Assembly (NCBI RefSeq): GCF_907177275.1
Contig: NZ_CAJSLV010000048.1
Span: 1 to 64,000 of the forward strand
DNA: 64,000 nucleotides
DNA from: Actinacidiphila cocklensis
Lineage (GTDB): Bacteria > Actinomycetota > Actinomycetes > Streptomycetales > Streptomycetaceae
Direction of reading: 5' to 3'
How positions within the stretch are numbered: the stretch's first letter is position 1; every line of letters begins with the position of its first letter. The translations under genes were made by a program, and so were the position numbers. Shown here piece after piece: positions 44,844 to 54,236 of the stretch. The notes beneath the pieces were generated by a model. It ran no database searches. It was not told where the DNA came from and saw only the letters and a list, made by a program, of their open reading frames with translations.

Positions 44844-45263
44844 ATGACCAGCACCGCCGTTGCCCCCCTCACCACCGCCGACGCCGAGTTCCTGCTCGCT
44901 GCCGCCCACCGCGCCGCCGAGGCCGCCGACGTCCCGGTCAGCATCACCGTCCTCGACGCCGGCGGCCACCTGCTGGCCTTCCGCCGCGACGACCGCGCCG
45001 TCCTGATCTCCGGTGAGACCAGCACCCGAAAGGCCTACACCGCCCTCCAGCTCGACGCGCCGACGGCCGATCTCGTCGAGGCCGTCCAGCCCGGCGCGGC
45101 CTTCCACACCCTGCCCACCGCGCTCGACCGGCCGCTGCTGTTCATCGCCGGGGGTGTCCCCGTCCGCCGTGACGGGCGCCTGGTCGGAGCGCTGGGCGTC
45201 GGCGGCGGCGCCCCCGCGCAGGACCACTCCTTCGCCACCGCCGCGCTCACGGAACTCGGCTGA
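44844..45263 (+). CDS. GlcG/HbpS-family (DUF336) protein
   Basis: A 139-residue protein of the HbpS/GlcG (DUF336) family: VPVSITVLDAGGHLLAFRRDD, STRKAYTALQLDAPT, and GGVPVRRDGRLVGALGVGG are the family blocks. Relatives bind haem or cobalamin-like ligands or sit next to diol utilisation genes. No signal peptide is visible, so this one is probably cytoplasmic. CAGGAG precedes the ATG. Confidence 0.88.
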   Translation: MTSTAVAPLTTADAEFLLAAAHRAAEAADVPVSITVLDAGGHLLAFRRDDRAVLISGETSTRKAYTALQLDAPTADLVEAVQPGAAFHTLPTALDRPLLFIAGGVPVRRDGRLVGALGVGGGAPAQDHSFATAALTELG

Positions 45264-45281
45264 CGGCCTCGGCTGACGGCC
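45255..45281. repeat. 14-bp direct duplication at the 3' end of the GlcG-like gene
   Basis: CTCGGCTGACGGC occurs at 45255 and again at 45269. The first copy contains the stop codon; the second repeats it out of frame. It is a recent-looking tandem duplication. Confidence 0.7.
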
Positions 45282-45384
45282 CGTAGCGCGCAGGAGGTCC
45301 TCGCCGACCGCGGCCGGCGTCCGGGAACGGGGGATCCCTGCCCGGCCGGCCGGCAGTGAGGCATTCCGCAGCCGGGCAACGCCG

Positions 45385-45909
45385 TCACCCGGACGGCCCG
45401 CCGCTCACTGTCACCGTGACCTCGTAGGCGCTCTGCCCCGGCGGGCAGCGCATCGCCTCGCCGCAGGAGGAGCGGTGGGCGGTGATGCGGGCGGTGCCGG
45501 GGTGTGCTGCGGCGAAGCGGGCCGAGCTCACGCCGCAGCCGCCGCCGGGCGGGCACGAGCCTGTGGGAGAGCTTCCGCCGCCGCCGGGCACGAGCACGTC
45601 GGGGTCGGAACTCGTGGGCGTCGACCAGTAGGTGCTGTGCAGGAGGACGACGACGGCCGTGCCGTTGGTCACGTGCACGCTGGTCCGCAGGGCGTGCTCG
45701 TCGAGGGTGAGCGTCGCGGGGGACGCCGTGGCGGCGGGTGTCGTGGTGTGCGATGGCGGCGAGCCGGCGGTGGACCGCGGAGGCGGGCCCGACGCGGAGG
45801 AGCAGGCGCCGGTCGCTCCCAGTACGGCGGCGAGGACCAGAGCCGGCAGTGAGGCGGGCAGCCTGCGCCCGGCGGGCACGGCCACCTTGCGGGTCGTTCG
45901 GCTGGACAT
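45385..45909 (-). CDS. Small secreted lipoprotein, possibly chagasin-like
   Basis: A 174-residue protein with a lipoprotein signal (LPALVLAAVLGATGAC). A Ser/Thr/Pro linker precedes a beta-rich domain (LRTSVHVTNGTAVVVLLHST then YWSTP, then GTARITAHRSSCGE and AYEVTVTVSG). The alternation of strands and the YW-containing loop recall the chagasin (I42) protease-inhibitor fold, but the canonical NPTTGY motif is not clear, so this is a guess. I chose the ATG at 45909 with GGAGGC upstream. It lies downstream of a secreted protein gene on the same strand. Confidence 0.7.
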   Translation of the reverse strand: MSSRTTRKVAVPAGRRLPASLPALVLAAVLGATGACSSASGPPPRSTAGSPPSHTTTPAATASPATLTLDEHALRTSVHVTNGTAVVVLLHSTYWSTPTSSDPDVLVPGGGGSSPTGSCPPGGGCGVSSARFAAAHPGTARITAHRSSCGEAMRCPPGQSAYEVTVTVSGGPSG

Positions 45910-46002
45910 CGGCCTGCCTCCTGAGCTGTGACGTCTTCGTGGTCCCGGGTACCGCGGTGGTGGGGCGGGCCTCAAGCCCCACCACCGCGGACCGCTGTGC
46001 TG

Positions 46003-47889
46003 TCAGGAGGCGTTCAGTGCCGTGTCGTCGATCACGAAGCTGGTCTGGAGCGTGGAGTCCTCGGTGCCTGTGAACTTCAGCGTCACCGTCTGCCCGGCGT
46101 AGCTGGACAGGGAGAAGGACTTCAGGGTGTAGCCGGTGGCTGCGTTCGCGTTGGAGTAGGTGGCCAGTGTCGTGCTGCCGACCTGGACGGTCAGCTTGTC
46201 GTAGGCCGTGCTGCCGGACTCGGCCGTGTCGATGTGCAGGTAGAAGGAGAAGGTCGCCGCGCATCCGGCCGGGATGGTGACGGACTGGGAGACGGTGTCG
46301 GTGTGGGTGGTGCCGTAGCCGTTCATCCACGCTTTCCAGCTGCCGGTGTGTGCGGCCTCACCGGAGCTGTTGTCGATCACGCCGGAGCTGGCGGTCCAGG
46401 GGGCGGCCGTGCCGGTCTCGAAGCCGGGGTTGCCGATCTTCTGGCCGGGGCTGGCGCAGCCGCCGCCGGTGGTGCTGACGGTCCAGGTGAAGGAGGTGCT
46501 GCCGGAGGCGCCTGTGGTGTCCTTGGCGGTGACGGTGGAGGTGGAGGTGCCGCTCGTGGTGGGTGTGCCGGTGATCAGGCCGCTGGAGGAGATGCCCAGC
46601 CCGGCGGGAAGGCCGGTCGCGCTGTAGGTCAGGGTCTGTCCCGAGGCCGAGTCGCTGGCCGAGATCTGGAGCGAGACCGCGGTGCCGACGGTCGAGCTCT
46701 GGTTGCCGGGGCTGGTCACGGTGACGGTGTTGCCGCCGCCGACGATCGGGTGCGAGATGGCGCAGGAGTTGGTGTCGTTGGACCAGCTGGCCTGCTCGGC
46801 GAAGGTGCCGGTACCCATCGTGATGTTGGCTGCGCCGCCGGTCGTGCCGGGGTTGAGCCAGGCGCACTCGTCGGAGTTCTCCTGGCCGTCGTAGGAGCTG
46901 CCGGTGTGGTTGGTCCAGCCGCCGGCCGGGTTCTGGTCCGACATCATCTCGTGCCACTCGTGGCCGAGCGTCATCGTCCACCCGTCGAGAGCTCCGGGGG
47001 AGTTGACGAAGCCGACGCCGCAGCCCGCGCCGGAGTCCATGTTGTAGGGCTGGTTGCTGAAGGCGACATCGCCGACGGTCGATGACACGGCGCCGCCGGT
47101 CAGCGTGGTGTCACCGTTGTAGTCGTGCCAGGCGCAGTACTGGCCCTGGTAGCTGTCGGGGTTGGTGCCGTGCGGGGAGAGGATCACGTAGTAGGCGTCC
47201 CGGTTGGCCGCGGCGGTGGTGTTGCCGAAGTGGCTGGCCGCCTTCACGGCCTCCACGCCCAACTGGTGGCCGGTGGCCGCGCTGGGCGAGGCGGCGGCGT
47301 TGTCGTACCAGACGCCGCTGAGCACGCCACCGCTCTGGTACGGCACGAAGCTGGCGTTCGAGGGGCAACTGGTCGCACCGGCCGAGACGTTCGGGCCGTC
47401 ACACCACTGCGTGAGGTCGGCCGACCACAGCTCGCTGCCGGTTCCGATGCCCTTGAACATCTCCTGGGCCACCGGGGCGGCGCCCTTCGCGTCGCCGGAG
47501 AACGTCAGGTCGCCGCTGCTGTTGGTGCTCTGCGTGCCCCACTGGGTGCCGTAGAAGACCAGGTAGACCTTCGAGTGGCCGCTCTGGACTCCGATGCCGT
47601 CGATGCCGCCGCCGTAGGACAGCGTCTCCGGCCCGGTCGCCGCAGGCGACGCCTGAGCGGCGGCCCACGACTTCATCTTGGCGTTCTGCTGGAGGGTCGG
47701 CACGACCCCGTGCCGGTAGGCGTGGTCGTGCGCGGGGCTGTAGGGGTTGGCGACCGACTGGCCGGGTGCAGGTGTCGGCGCGGCTGCCGCCAGGGGTGCG
47801 GCGGCGAATGCTGCGCCGGTGACGAGGGCGAGCGACGCGAGGCCTGTGAAGGCCGCTCGTGCCGCTCCGCGGTGAAAGGTCTTGACCAT
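46003..47889 (-). CDS. Secreted multidomain protein with putative peptidase, Ig-like and beta-sandwich domains
   Basis: A 628-residue Sec-exported protein (signal [20 protein letters not shown]). The N-terminal 330 residues include [24 protein letters not shown] and [18 protein letters not shown]. The His/Glu-rich HEWHE could bind zinc, but it is not HExxH. A Put-Ig/cadherin-like domain follows ([20 protein letters not shown] to [11 protein letters not shown]). The end is a beta-sandwich of CBM type ([18 protein letters not shown] to [11 protein letters not shown]). It is probably an extracellular enzyme acting on protein or polysaccharide. The ATG at 47889 fits the signal peptide. Confidence 0.75.
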   Translation of the reverse strand: MVKTFHRGAARAAFTGLASLALVTGAAFAAAPLAAAAPTPAPGQSVANPYSPAHDHAYRHGVVPTLQQNAKMKSWAAAQASPAATGPETLSYGGGIDGIGVQSGHSKVYLVFYGTQWGTQSTNSSGDLTFSGDAKGAAPVAQEMFKGIGTGSELWSADLTQWCDGPNVSAGATSCPSNASFVPYQSGGVLSGVWYDNAAASPSAATGHQLGVEAVKAASHFGNTTAAANRDAYYVILSPHGTNPDSYQGQYCAWHDYNGDTTLTGGAVSSTVGDVAFSNQPYNMDSGAGCGVGFVNSPGALDGWTMTLGHEWHEMMSDQNPAGGWTNHTGSSYDGQENSDECAWLNPGTTGGAANITMGTGTFAEQASWSNDTNSCAISHPIVGGGNTVTVTSPGNQSSTVGTAVSLQISASDSASGQTLTYSATGLPAGLGISSSGLITGTPTTSGTSTSTVTAKDTTGASGSTSFTWTVSTTGGGCASPGQKIGNPGFETGTAAPWTASSGVIDNSSGEAAHTGSWKAWMNGYGTTHTDTVSQSVTIPAGCAATFSFYLHIDTAESGSTAYDKLTVQVGSTTLATYSNANAATGYTLKSFSLSSYAGQTVTLKFTGTEDSTLQTSFVIDDTALNAS

Positions 47890-48622
47890 GGGTTGGAGGA
47901 ACCTCTCTTCGCAGATTCCGGCTGCCGGTGGGCAGCACTGATCTGCACGCAGGGACGGAGGAGGGCGCACCGGGACAGCCCCGACGACGGTCGGGGCTGA
48001 ATTGCCGGGTGAACAAACGACTCCGGGCCGGGCCGGTTTCGGGTCGCGCGGAGATGATGCGGACATGCCAGGCCGCAGGGACGAGCCGGCCGAGCGGGGG
48101 ACATGACCGAGCAATCCACCAAGGCCCCTGGCGGAGCTCTCGATGGACACAGAACCGACTGCGATGGTGCGTGCCGAGGATCCGACAGGTGGGTGGTGGG
48201 GGTGCGCCGTGCGACAGAGAAGCAGATTGGCGTGACCCGGTCAATAGTCGAAAACGGCGCCCTCACCAGCCGGTACGCCTCCGCTGGGTCCCGATTCGGG
48301 GGTTACGCAGCCACTTCGTCTACAGAGATACGTCGGTCGGCGTGGGGAAAACTTGACAGTTCACGGCCAATTCTTTACTCACGCCTGGACCGGCGCGCGG
48401 ATCGGAGTCAGGCCGTCGCCCGGCTACCGGGCGCGGCGGGTTCGGCGCGGGTCCGGCCGGCGGCGCGCTCGACGACCGACAGCGGCGGTCCGGTCCGGCA
48501 GCGCTCGGGTGCACGGCCTGTCCCGCGCGGGACGGCGCCCCCTGCTTGCCCATCCGTCGACGGCACGGCGTCAACGGATGGCGCGCCCGGACCCGACGAC
48601 CGGCTGATCCGAACGAAACTGC
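47890..48622. other. 730-bp intergenic region
   Basis: No convincing gene on either strand. It holds a 9-bp perfect hairpin (AGCCCCGAC / GTCGGGGCT, 47977-47998) in the probable 5' leader of the secreted protein gene and a plus-strand TTGACA at 48352-48357 inside a locally AT-richer stretch. The 3' end of hrdA closes the region, and no obvious hrdA terminator is seen. Confidence 0.5.
47977..47998 (-). promoter_or_regulatory. Leader hairpin upstream of the secreted protein gene
   Basis: A perfect 9-bp stem with a 4-base loop lies about 88 bp before the start codon. It could stabilise the mRNA or attenuate transcription. Confidence 0.4.
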
Positions 48623-49720
48623 CTAGTCCAGGTAGCCGCGCAGCTGGTCCGCGAAGGTGTGGTCGCGGAGCTTGTTCAGGGTCTTGGACTCGATCTGGCG
48701 GATGCGTTCGCGGGTGACGCCGAAGAGGCGGCCGATCTCCTCCAGGGTGCGGGGGCGGCCGTCCGCGAGGCCGTAGCGGAGCTGGACGACCCTGCGTTCG
48801 CGTTCGCCGAGGGTCGACAGGACCGCTTCGAGGTGTTCGCGCAGCAGCAGGAAGGCGGCGGACTCCACCGGGGAGGCGGCGTCGCCGTCCTCGATGAGGT
48901 CGGCGAGGGCCACGTCGTCCTCCTCGCCGACCGGCGCGTGCAGCGACACCGGTTCCTGGGCGAGGCGGAGGACTTCGCAGACCCGCTCGGGCGTGATGTC
49001 GAGCTGGACGGCGACGTCCTCGGGGGTGGGTTCCTGGCCGCGTTCCTGGAGCAGCCGGCGCTGGACGCGGATGACCCGGTTGATCAGCTCCACGACGTGG
49101 ACCGGGACGCGTATCGTCCGGGCCTGGTCGGCGAGCGCGCGGGACATGGCCTGGCGGATCCACCACGTGGCATACGTGGAGAACTTGTAGCCGCGGGCGT
49201 AGTCGAACTTCTCGACAGCCCTGATCAGCCCGAGATTGCCCTCCTGGACGAGGTCGAGCATGGTCAGGCCGCGCCCGACGTAACGTTTCGCCACCGACAC
49301 CACCAGGCGCAGGTTCGCCTCGATCAGGCGGCGCTTGGCCACCCGGCCCTGCACCACGATGCAATCCAGGTCCACCGCGAGCTGCGAGTCCAGGTCGGGG
49401 AAGGCGGTCAGCTTCTCCTCGGCGAAAAGCCCCGCCTCGACCTGCCGGGCCAGCTGGACCTCCTGCTCGGCGGTGAGCAGCGGGATGCGGCCGATCTCGC
49501 GCAGATACTGCCGGAAGAGGTCCGCGGACGGCCCGCTCGGGTCGGCCCGCGGGCGGCGCGGGACCGCCGGTTCGGCCACCACCTCGGCCACGGGGTCGGC
49601 CACGGGTTCCGCCGCGGCGTCGTCGGTCGGTTCGAAGTTCGGCGTCTCGTCGAGCGGCGGTTCCGGCTCTGCGCGCTGCTCCGGCACCCTGGCATGAGCT
49701 GTTCTGGTTTGCGTCTGCAC
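48623..49720 (-). CDS. hrdA: Principal-like sigma factor HrdA (sigma-70 family, group 1/2)
   Basis: A 365-residue sigma-70 protein. After a disordered acidic N-terminus (about 60 residues) come region 1.2 ([20 protein letters not shown]), regions 2.1-2.4 ([51 protein letters not shown]), region 3 and region 4.2 ([20 protein letters not shown]). Region 1.1 is much reduced compared with HrdB. Position next to dnaG is the known location of hrdA in Streptomyces. The GTG start at 49720 follows GGAGG. Confidence 0.9.
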   Translation of the reverse strand: MQTQTRTAHARVPEQRAEPEPPLDETPNFEPTDDAAAEPVADPVAEVVAEPAVPRRPRADPSGPSADLFRQYLREIGRIPLLTAEQEVQLARQVEAGLFAEEKLTAFPDLDSQLAVDLDCIVVQGRVAKRRLIEANLRLVVSVAKRYVGRGLTMLDLVQEGNLGLIRAVEKFDYARGYKFSTYATWWIRQAMSRALADQARTIRVPVHVVELINRVIRVQRRLLQERGQEPTPEDVAVQLDITPERVCEVLRLAQEPVSLHAPVGEEDDVALADLIEDGDAASPVESAAFLLLREHLEAVLSTLGERERRVVQLRYGLADGRPRTLEEIGRLFGVTRERIRQIESKTLNKLRDHTFADQLRGYLD

Positions 49721-49943
49721 GGAAGCGACCTCCGCGGTGAGCGCGACATTGGGCTCTGAGAGGGCTCGGAGAAGGCTCGGGAGGGAGCCGAGGCGGGCTC
49801 TGGGCCGTCACCCAGTGTGGCCCACGCAGGGCCGATGCCACGAGGGTCGTGCGCCCGCTTTTTCGTTTTCCGTCACGCTTCGCGTTCGTTCCGCCACGCT
49901 CACCCCTGAGCATGCCGCGCGTGGCCTCAATGGAGCGCATCGC

Positions 49944-50231
49944 CTAGAAGGCGCGCGGAGCCGTTCCCAGGGCGGCGACTGCGAGACCGGCCGTCACCCA
50001 CACGTGGCCGCTGAAGCCGGCGAAGACGGCGACAGGGACCAGGAGCGCCAGGGAGACCCGGGCCAGTACCCGGGCCTTCTGCCTGCTCTGCTGTATGAGG
50101 GTCGCACCCTTCCCGCGGTACTCGCCGTCCCGGAGGCCGGACGGCCGGCAGACCCCCTCCGGCAGGGAGGTGGCCGGCTTCAGTCTGGCACCCGCGGCGG
50201 AGCGGGAGCCGGCGAACGGGGAACTCCCCCG
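49944..50231 (-). CDS. Start-less small membrane protein frame between dnaG and hrdA
   Basis: The frame from the dnaG stop to a TAG at 49944 reads with good codon bias; its end (QKARVLARVSLALLVPVAVF then AGFSGHVWVTAGLAVAALG) encodes one or two membrane helices. No ATG, GTG or TTG occurs before the hydrophobic part. It may use a rare start (an ATA or CTG codon lies after GGGAAGG), be read through from dnaG, or be a decayed gene. The true 5' end is unknown; the start given is approximate. Confidence 0.35.
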   Translation of the reverse strand, partial: RGSSPFAGSRSAAGARLKPATSLPEGVCRPSGLRDGEYRGKGATLIQQSRQKARVLARVSLALLVPVAVFAGFSGHVWVTAGLAVAALGTAPRAF

Positions 50232-50243
50232 AGTCCGGGCGGC

Positions 50244-52169
50244 CTACAGCGCCGCCGCGCCCTGCTCCCGCAGTCGCTGCCCGTACTGCTGGAGCGCCCA
50301 CAACTCGCCGAGGGCCGCGGTGACCTCGGGGGCGTCCGGGCGGACGCCCTGGGCCGTGAGGCGGGCCTGGGTCGCGTGGACCTGGGCGACGCGGCGCTCG
50401 ACGGCCAGCAGGCGCACCCGCACCAGCACCTCGCCCGCGTAGAACTCCGGGGACTTGTGCATGACCGGCTCCACCGCCAGCTCGGTCACCATCATCCGTA
50501 CGGTGTCGTCGGGCGCGGCCTCGCGCACCCGGATCAGGAATTCCGCGTCCGCCTGCTCCACCCCGCCGACCTCGGCGATCACCCGGCGCACCTGGACGTA
50601 GGGCGGGCCGGTGAACTCGTCCTCGCCGTAGGCGTCGAAAGCCGGGGAGACCAGCGCCGGATACTGCAGGGCCAGCTTCAGCAGCTCGCGCTCCACCCGG
50701 TGCGCGGGGCTGCGCAGGTCCAGGCGCGGCCCGCGCGGCACGTTCTGCGGGGACGGTGCGGTGGCGGCCGGCCCGCGCTCGGGTCGGCGGGCGTACTCCG
50801 GGCGGCCCGTCGTGGCGCCGCCGCCGGCCGCGCGGGCGCGGGACATCGCCCGCACCCGGCGGATCATCGAGACCTCCTCGGCCTGCGTGCCGATGCCCGC
50901 CATGCCGACCAGCCGGATCGCGTAACGGTCGCGCAGCGCCTGGTTCTTGATCGCCGCGACCACGGGGACGGCCGCGTCGACCGCCGCGACCCGGCCCTCG
51001 TCGGTGTCCAGGTTGTAGCGCGACACGATCGAGCGCAGCGCGAACGCGAACAGCGGGGTGCGCCCGTCGATCAGCCGCTGCACCGCCGCGTCGCCCTCGG
51101 CGAGCCGCAGTTCACAGGGGTCCATACCGCCGGGGGTGACCGCGATGGACGTCTCGGCGGCGAACTTCTGGTCGTCCTCGAACGCCCGCAGCGCCGCCTT
51201 CTGCCCGGCCTCGTCGCCGTCGAAGGTGAAGACGACCTCCGAGGTGGCGTTGTCCATCAGCAGGCGGCGCAGGATCTTGATGTGGTCGCCGCCGAAGGAC
51301 GTACCGCAGGTGGCGATGGCGGTGGTGACCCCGGCCAGGTGGCAGGCCATCACGTCGGTGTAGCCCTCCACCACGACCGCCCGCCCGGTCCTGGCGATCT
51401 CCTTCTTGGCCAGGTCGATGCCATAGAGCACCTGGGACTTGCGGTAGAGCGGGGTCTCCGAGGTGTTCAGGTACTTCGGCCCCTGGTCGTCCTCGCGCAG
51501 CTTGCGCGCGCCGAAGCCGATCACCTCGCCGGTGATGTCCCTGATCGGCCAGATCAGCCGGCCGCGGAAACGGTCGATCGCACCGCCGCGGCGGCTCTCC
51601 AGGGCCAGCCCCGCGGTGATCAGCTCCTTGTCGGAGAAGCCCTTCCCGCGCAGGAACCGCACCAGGTGGTCCCACCCGGCGGGGGCGTACCCGACCCCGA
51701 AGTGCTCGGCCGCGGCCTGGTCGAAGCCCCGCGCGGCCAGGAACTGCCGGCCGATCTCGGCCTCGGCTCCGCCCAGTTGCTCGACGTAGAAGGCGGCGGC
51801 CGCCCGGTGCGCCTCGACCAGCCTGATGCGCTCGCCCTGCTGGCGGCCGGGCACGTGCCCGCCCTCCTCGTACCGCAGGGTGATGCCGGCCTGCCCGGCC
51901 AGCCGCTCGACGGCCTCGGTGAAGGACAGGTGGTCGACCTTCATCACGAAGGCCAGGGTGTCACCGCCCTCGCCGCAGCCGAAGCAGTGGAAGAGGCCCT
52001 TGGACGGGCTGACCTGGAAGGACGGCGACTTCTCGTCGTGGAAGGGGCACAGGCCCTTCAGATTGCCGCCGCCGGCGTTCTTCAACTGGAGGTACTCGGA
52101 GACGACGGCGTCGATCGGGACGGCGTCCCGTACCGCCTTCACGTCGTCGTCCCTGATCCTGCCCGCCAC
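50244..52169 (-). CDS. dnaG: DNA primase DnaG
   Basis: A 641-residue replicative primase. It has an N-terminal zinc-binding domain (C41, H44, C62, C65 in CPFHDEKSPSF and FHCFGCGEGG), the RNA polymerase/TOPRIM core with VVVEGYTDVMACHLAG and FTFDGDEAGQKAALRAF, and a C-terminal helicase-binding helical domain (DAYGEDEFTGPPYVQVRRVI). It starts at a GTG at 52169. It primes Okazaki fragments with DnaB. hrdA lies downstream. Confidence 0.97.
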   Translation of the reverse strand: MAGRIRDDDVKAVRDAVPIDAVVSEYLQLKNAGGGNLKGLCPFHDEKSPSFQVSPSKGLFHCFGCGEGGDTLAFVMKVDHLSFTEAVERLAGQAGITLRYEEGGHVPGRQQGERIRLVEAHRAAAAFYVEQLGGAEAEIGRQFLAARGFDQAAAEHFGVGYAPAGWDHLVRFLRGKGFSDKELITAGLALESRRGGAIDRFRGRLIWPIRDITGEVIGFGARKLREDDQGPKYLNTSETPLYRKSQVLYGIDLAKKEIARTGRAVVVEGYTDVMACHLAGVTTAIATCGTSFGGDHIKILRRLLMDNATSEVVFTFDGDEAGQKAALRAFEDDQKFAAETSIAVTPGGMDPCELRLAEGDAAVQRLIDGRTPLFAFALRSIVSRYNLDTDEGRVAAVDAAVPVVAAIKNQALRDRYAIRLVGMAGIGTQAEEVSMIRRVRAMSRARAAGGGATTGRPEYARRPERGPAATAPSPQNVPRGPRLDLRSPAHRVERELLKLALQYPALVSPAFDAYGEDEFTGPPYVQVRRVIAEVGGVEQADAEFLIRVREAAPDDTVRMMVTELAVEPVMHKSPEFYAGEVLVRVRLLAVERRVAQVHATQARLTAQGVRPDAPEVTAALGELWALQQYGQRLREQGAAAL

Positions 52170-52227
52170 GCGTGAAGTCTACGGCTCGGCTCGGACAGCT
52201 TCCGCCGCCGCGGTCACGGCCGCGCGG

Positions 52228-52683
52228 TCACGGCCGGTCGAGGTCCTTCGTCACGAAGACGTAGTGCGGGCCGCTCGGCTCGATCGTGAACTCCTCGCCG
52301 ACGGCCGTGAAGCCCAGGTGGTGGTAGAAGCCGGTGGCCGCGATCCGGCCGTTGCACCACACCACGGCCGCGCCGCGGGCCGCGCTCTCGCGCAGGCCCG
52401 CGGTGAGCGCGGCGCCGCCGAAGCCCTGGCCGCGCACCTCGGGCGCGCTGCCCATACCGCGGAAGCGGTACGCTGTGGCCGCCTCGCCCGGAAGGGCGTC
52501 GGGGAAGAAGGTGGCGCAGCCCTGGACGGCGCCGGCCTCGTCGTAGGCGGCGACGTGGAAGGTGCCGGGCAGCGCGTCCTCCGGGTAGATCGCGGTCTCC
52601 CGCGGCAGCCCGGTCCGCAGCACCGCCCACCGCAGGGCGAATATCTCCTCGACGGGTACGACGGCGGTGCGCGAAACGGGCAT
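52228..52683 (-). CDS. GNAT-family N-acetyltransferase
   Basis: A 151-residue GNAT protein: FRGMGSAPEVRGQGFGGAAL contains the acetyl-CoA-binding R/QxxGxG/A segment and FYHHLGFTAVGEEF the C-terminal strand. It acetylates an unidentified amine substrate in the cytosol. It lies between dnaG and the flavoprotein gene. Confidence 0.88.
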   Translation of the reverse strand: MPVSRTAVVPVEEIFALRWAVLRTGLPRETAIYPEDALPGTFHVAAYDEAGAVQGCATFFPDALPGEAATAYRFRGMGSAPEVRGQGFGGAALTAGLRESAARGAAVVWCNGRIAATGFYHHLGFTAVGEEFTIEPSGPHYVFVTKDLDRP

Positions 52684-52702
52684 GGCGGGGCGTCCTTCCT
52701 GG

Positions 52703-53965
52703 TCAGTCCAGGAACGAGGTTAGCGGGACCGACGGGTCCGACAGCGCCTCGGGGTCCACCTGTCGGCCGGAGCGGATCAGCTGCTGGATCTGCTCGGTCA
52801 CGTCCCAGACGTTGACGTTCATGCCCGCCAGCACCCGGCGGTCGCGCAGCCAGAAGGCGATGAACTCCCGCTTTCCGAGATCGCCGCGGCACACCACCTG
52901 GTCGTACGAGCCGGGGACCGCGTGGCCCGAGTACTCCATGCCCAGGTCGTACTGGTCGGAGAAGAAGTACGGCACGCGGTCGTAGGACACCTCGCGGCCG
53001 AGCATGGCCTTCGCGGCCGCGGGGCCGCCGTTCAGGGCGTTCGCCCAGTGCTCGGTCCGCAGCCGGCCTCCCAGCAGCGGGTGCTCGGCGTTCGCGACGT
53101 CGCCCGCCGCGAAGATGTCCGGGTCCGAGGTGCGCAGGGAGGCGTCCACCGCGATGCCGCCGCCCTCCTCCCGCGGGACCAGCGCCAGGCCCGCGACCTC
53201 CGCCAGCGCGGTGCGCGGGGCCGCGCCGATCGCGGCGAGCACGTCGTGCGCCGGGTGCTCCTGGCCGTCGTCGGTGAGGGCGGCCAGGACCATGCCGTCC
53301 TGCCCGGTGATCTCGGTCAGCCGCGCGCCGAAGTGGAAGCGGACGCCGTGCTCGACGTGCAGGTCGGTGAAGACCGCTCCCAGCTCCGGGCCGAGCACCC
53401 CGTGCAGCGGGGTCGGGCCGGGCTCCACCACGGTCACCTCGGCGCCGTAGCCGCGGGCCGCGGCTGCCACCTCCAGGCCGATCCAGCCGGCCCCGGCGAT
53501 CACCAGGTGGCCGTTCTCCCGGCCGAGGCTGGTCAGTACGTGCTTGAGCCGGTCCGCGTGCGCGAGCCGGCGCAGGTGGTGCACGCCGGCCAGGTCCGTA
53601 CCCGGGATGTCCAGCCGCCGCGGCTCCGAGCCGGTCGCGAGCAGCAGCTTGTCGTAGATGAGCGTCGAACCGTCGCCGAGGGTGATGGTGCGGGTCTTCT
53701 TGTCCAGATGCACCACGGGCTGGCCCAGGTGCAGTTCGACGTCGTGTTCCGCGTACCAGCCGGGTTGCTGCACGAAGGCGGAGTCGCGCTCCGCGCTGCC
53801 CGTCAGATACCCCTTGGACAGGGGTGGCCGTTCGTACGGGTGGTCGCGCTCGTCCCCGATCAGTATCACCCGGCCGGTGAATCCCTCGGAGCGCAGCGTC
53901 TCCGCGGCTTTCGCCCCGGCGAGCCCTGCTCCGACGATCACGAAGGTCTGGTGTGCGTCCACCAC
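52703..53965 (-). CDS. FAD-dependent ferredoxin-reductase-like oxidoreductase
   Basis: A 420-residue flavoprotein of the ferredoxin/rubredoxin reductase (BphA4-like) group. The FAD site is FVIVGAGLAGAKAAETLRSE; the NAD(P) site is HLVIAGAGWIGLEVAAAARG; the second FAD motif is DIFAAGDVANAEH. A C-terminal Reductase_C domain follows (GMEYSGHA, WDVTEQIQQLI). It begins at GTG 53965 after GGGGAGG. It may feed electrons to a ferredoxin for a monooxygenase encoded elsewhere. Confidence 0.9.
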   Translation of the reverse strand: MVDAHQTFVIVGAGLAGAKAAETLRSEGFTGRVILIGDERDHPYERPPLSKGYLTGSAERDSAFVQQPGWYAEHDVELHLGQPVVHLDKKTRTITLGDGSTLIYDKLLLATGSEPRRLDIPGTDLAGVHHLRRLAHADRLKHVLTSLGRENGHLVIAGAGWIGLEVAAAARGYGAEVTVVEPGPTPLHGVLGPELGAVFTDLHVEHGVRFHFGARLTEITGQDGMVLAALTDDGQEHPAHDVLAAIGAAPRTALAEVAGLALVPREEGGGIAVDASLRTSDPDIFAAGDVANAEHPLLGGRLRTEHWANALNGGPAAAKAMLGREVSYDRVPYFFSDQYDLGMEYSGHAVPGSYDQVVCRGDLGKREFIAFWLRDRRVLAGMNVNVWDVTEQIQQLIRSGRQVDPEALSDPSVPLTSFLD

Positions 53966-54099
53966 TGTGCGCCTCCCCTGCCTGTCTTTCCTTACCCGTG
54001 AGCGTCCCTCACGCCGCGCCCCTCGGGAAGAGCGCCACGCCATGTCTTCCCGGGGCACCCCCCGTCCTGCCCTCATCCGTCCCCCGGGACCGCGCCCCG

Positions 54100-54195
54100 C
54101 TGGGGGCTGGCCGCGCGAAAGATGCCAGCCCGCCGCAAGGGGCATGACCTTAGGGGCGCGAGGAACTGCGCGCGCAACCCGCCACCGGGGGAAGG
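54100..54195. repeat. Dispersed C-rich intergenic element, inverted orientation
   Basis: CGCAAGGGGCATGACCTTAG and GGGGCGCGAGGAACTGCGCG form the reverse complement of the array unit at 1174-1562. It sits between dgt and the flavoprotein gene in a 270-bp gap that holds no gene. Confidence 0.75.
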
Positions 54196-54236
54196 TCCCG
54201 GAGACGGCCGGGAGGGGCTGGGCGGGGGGACAGCGG

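Noticed and set aside
46900-46960. HExxH zinc-protease motif in the secreted protein
   Set aside because: The residues are HEWHE, which does not have the required spacing.
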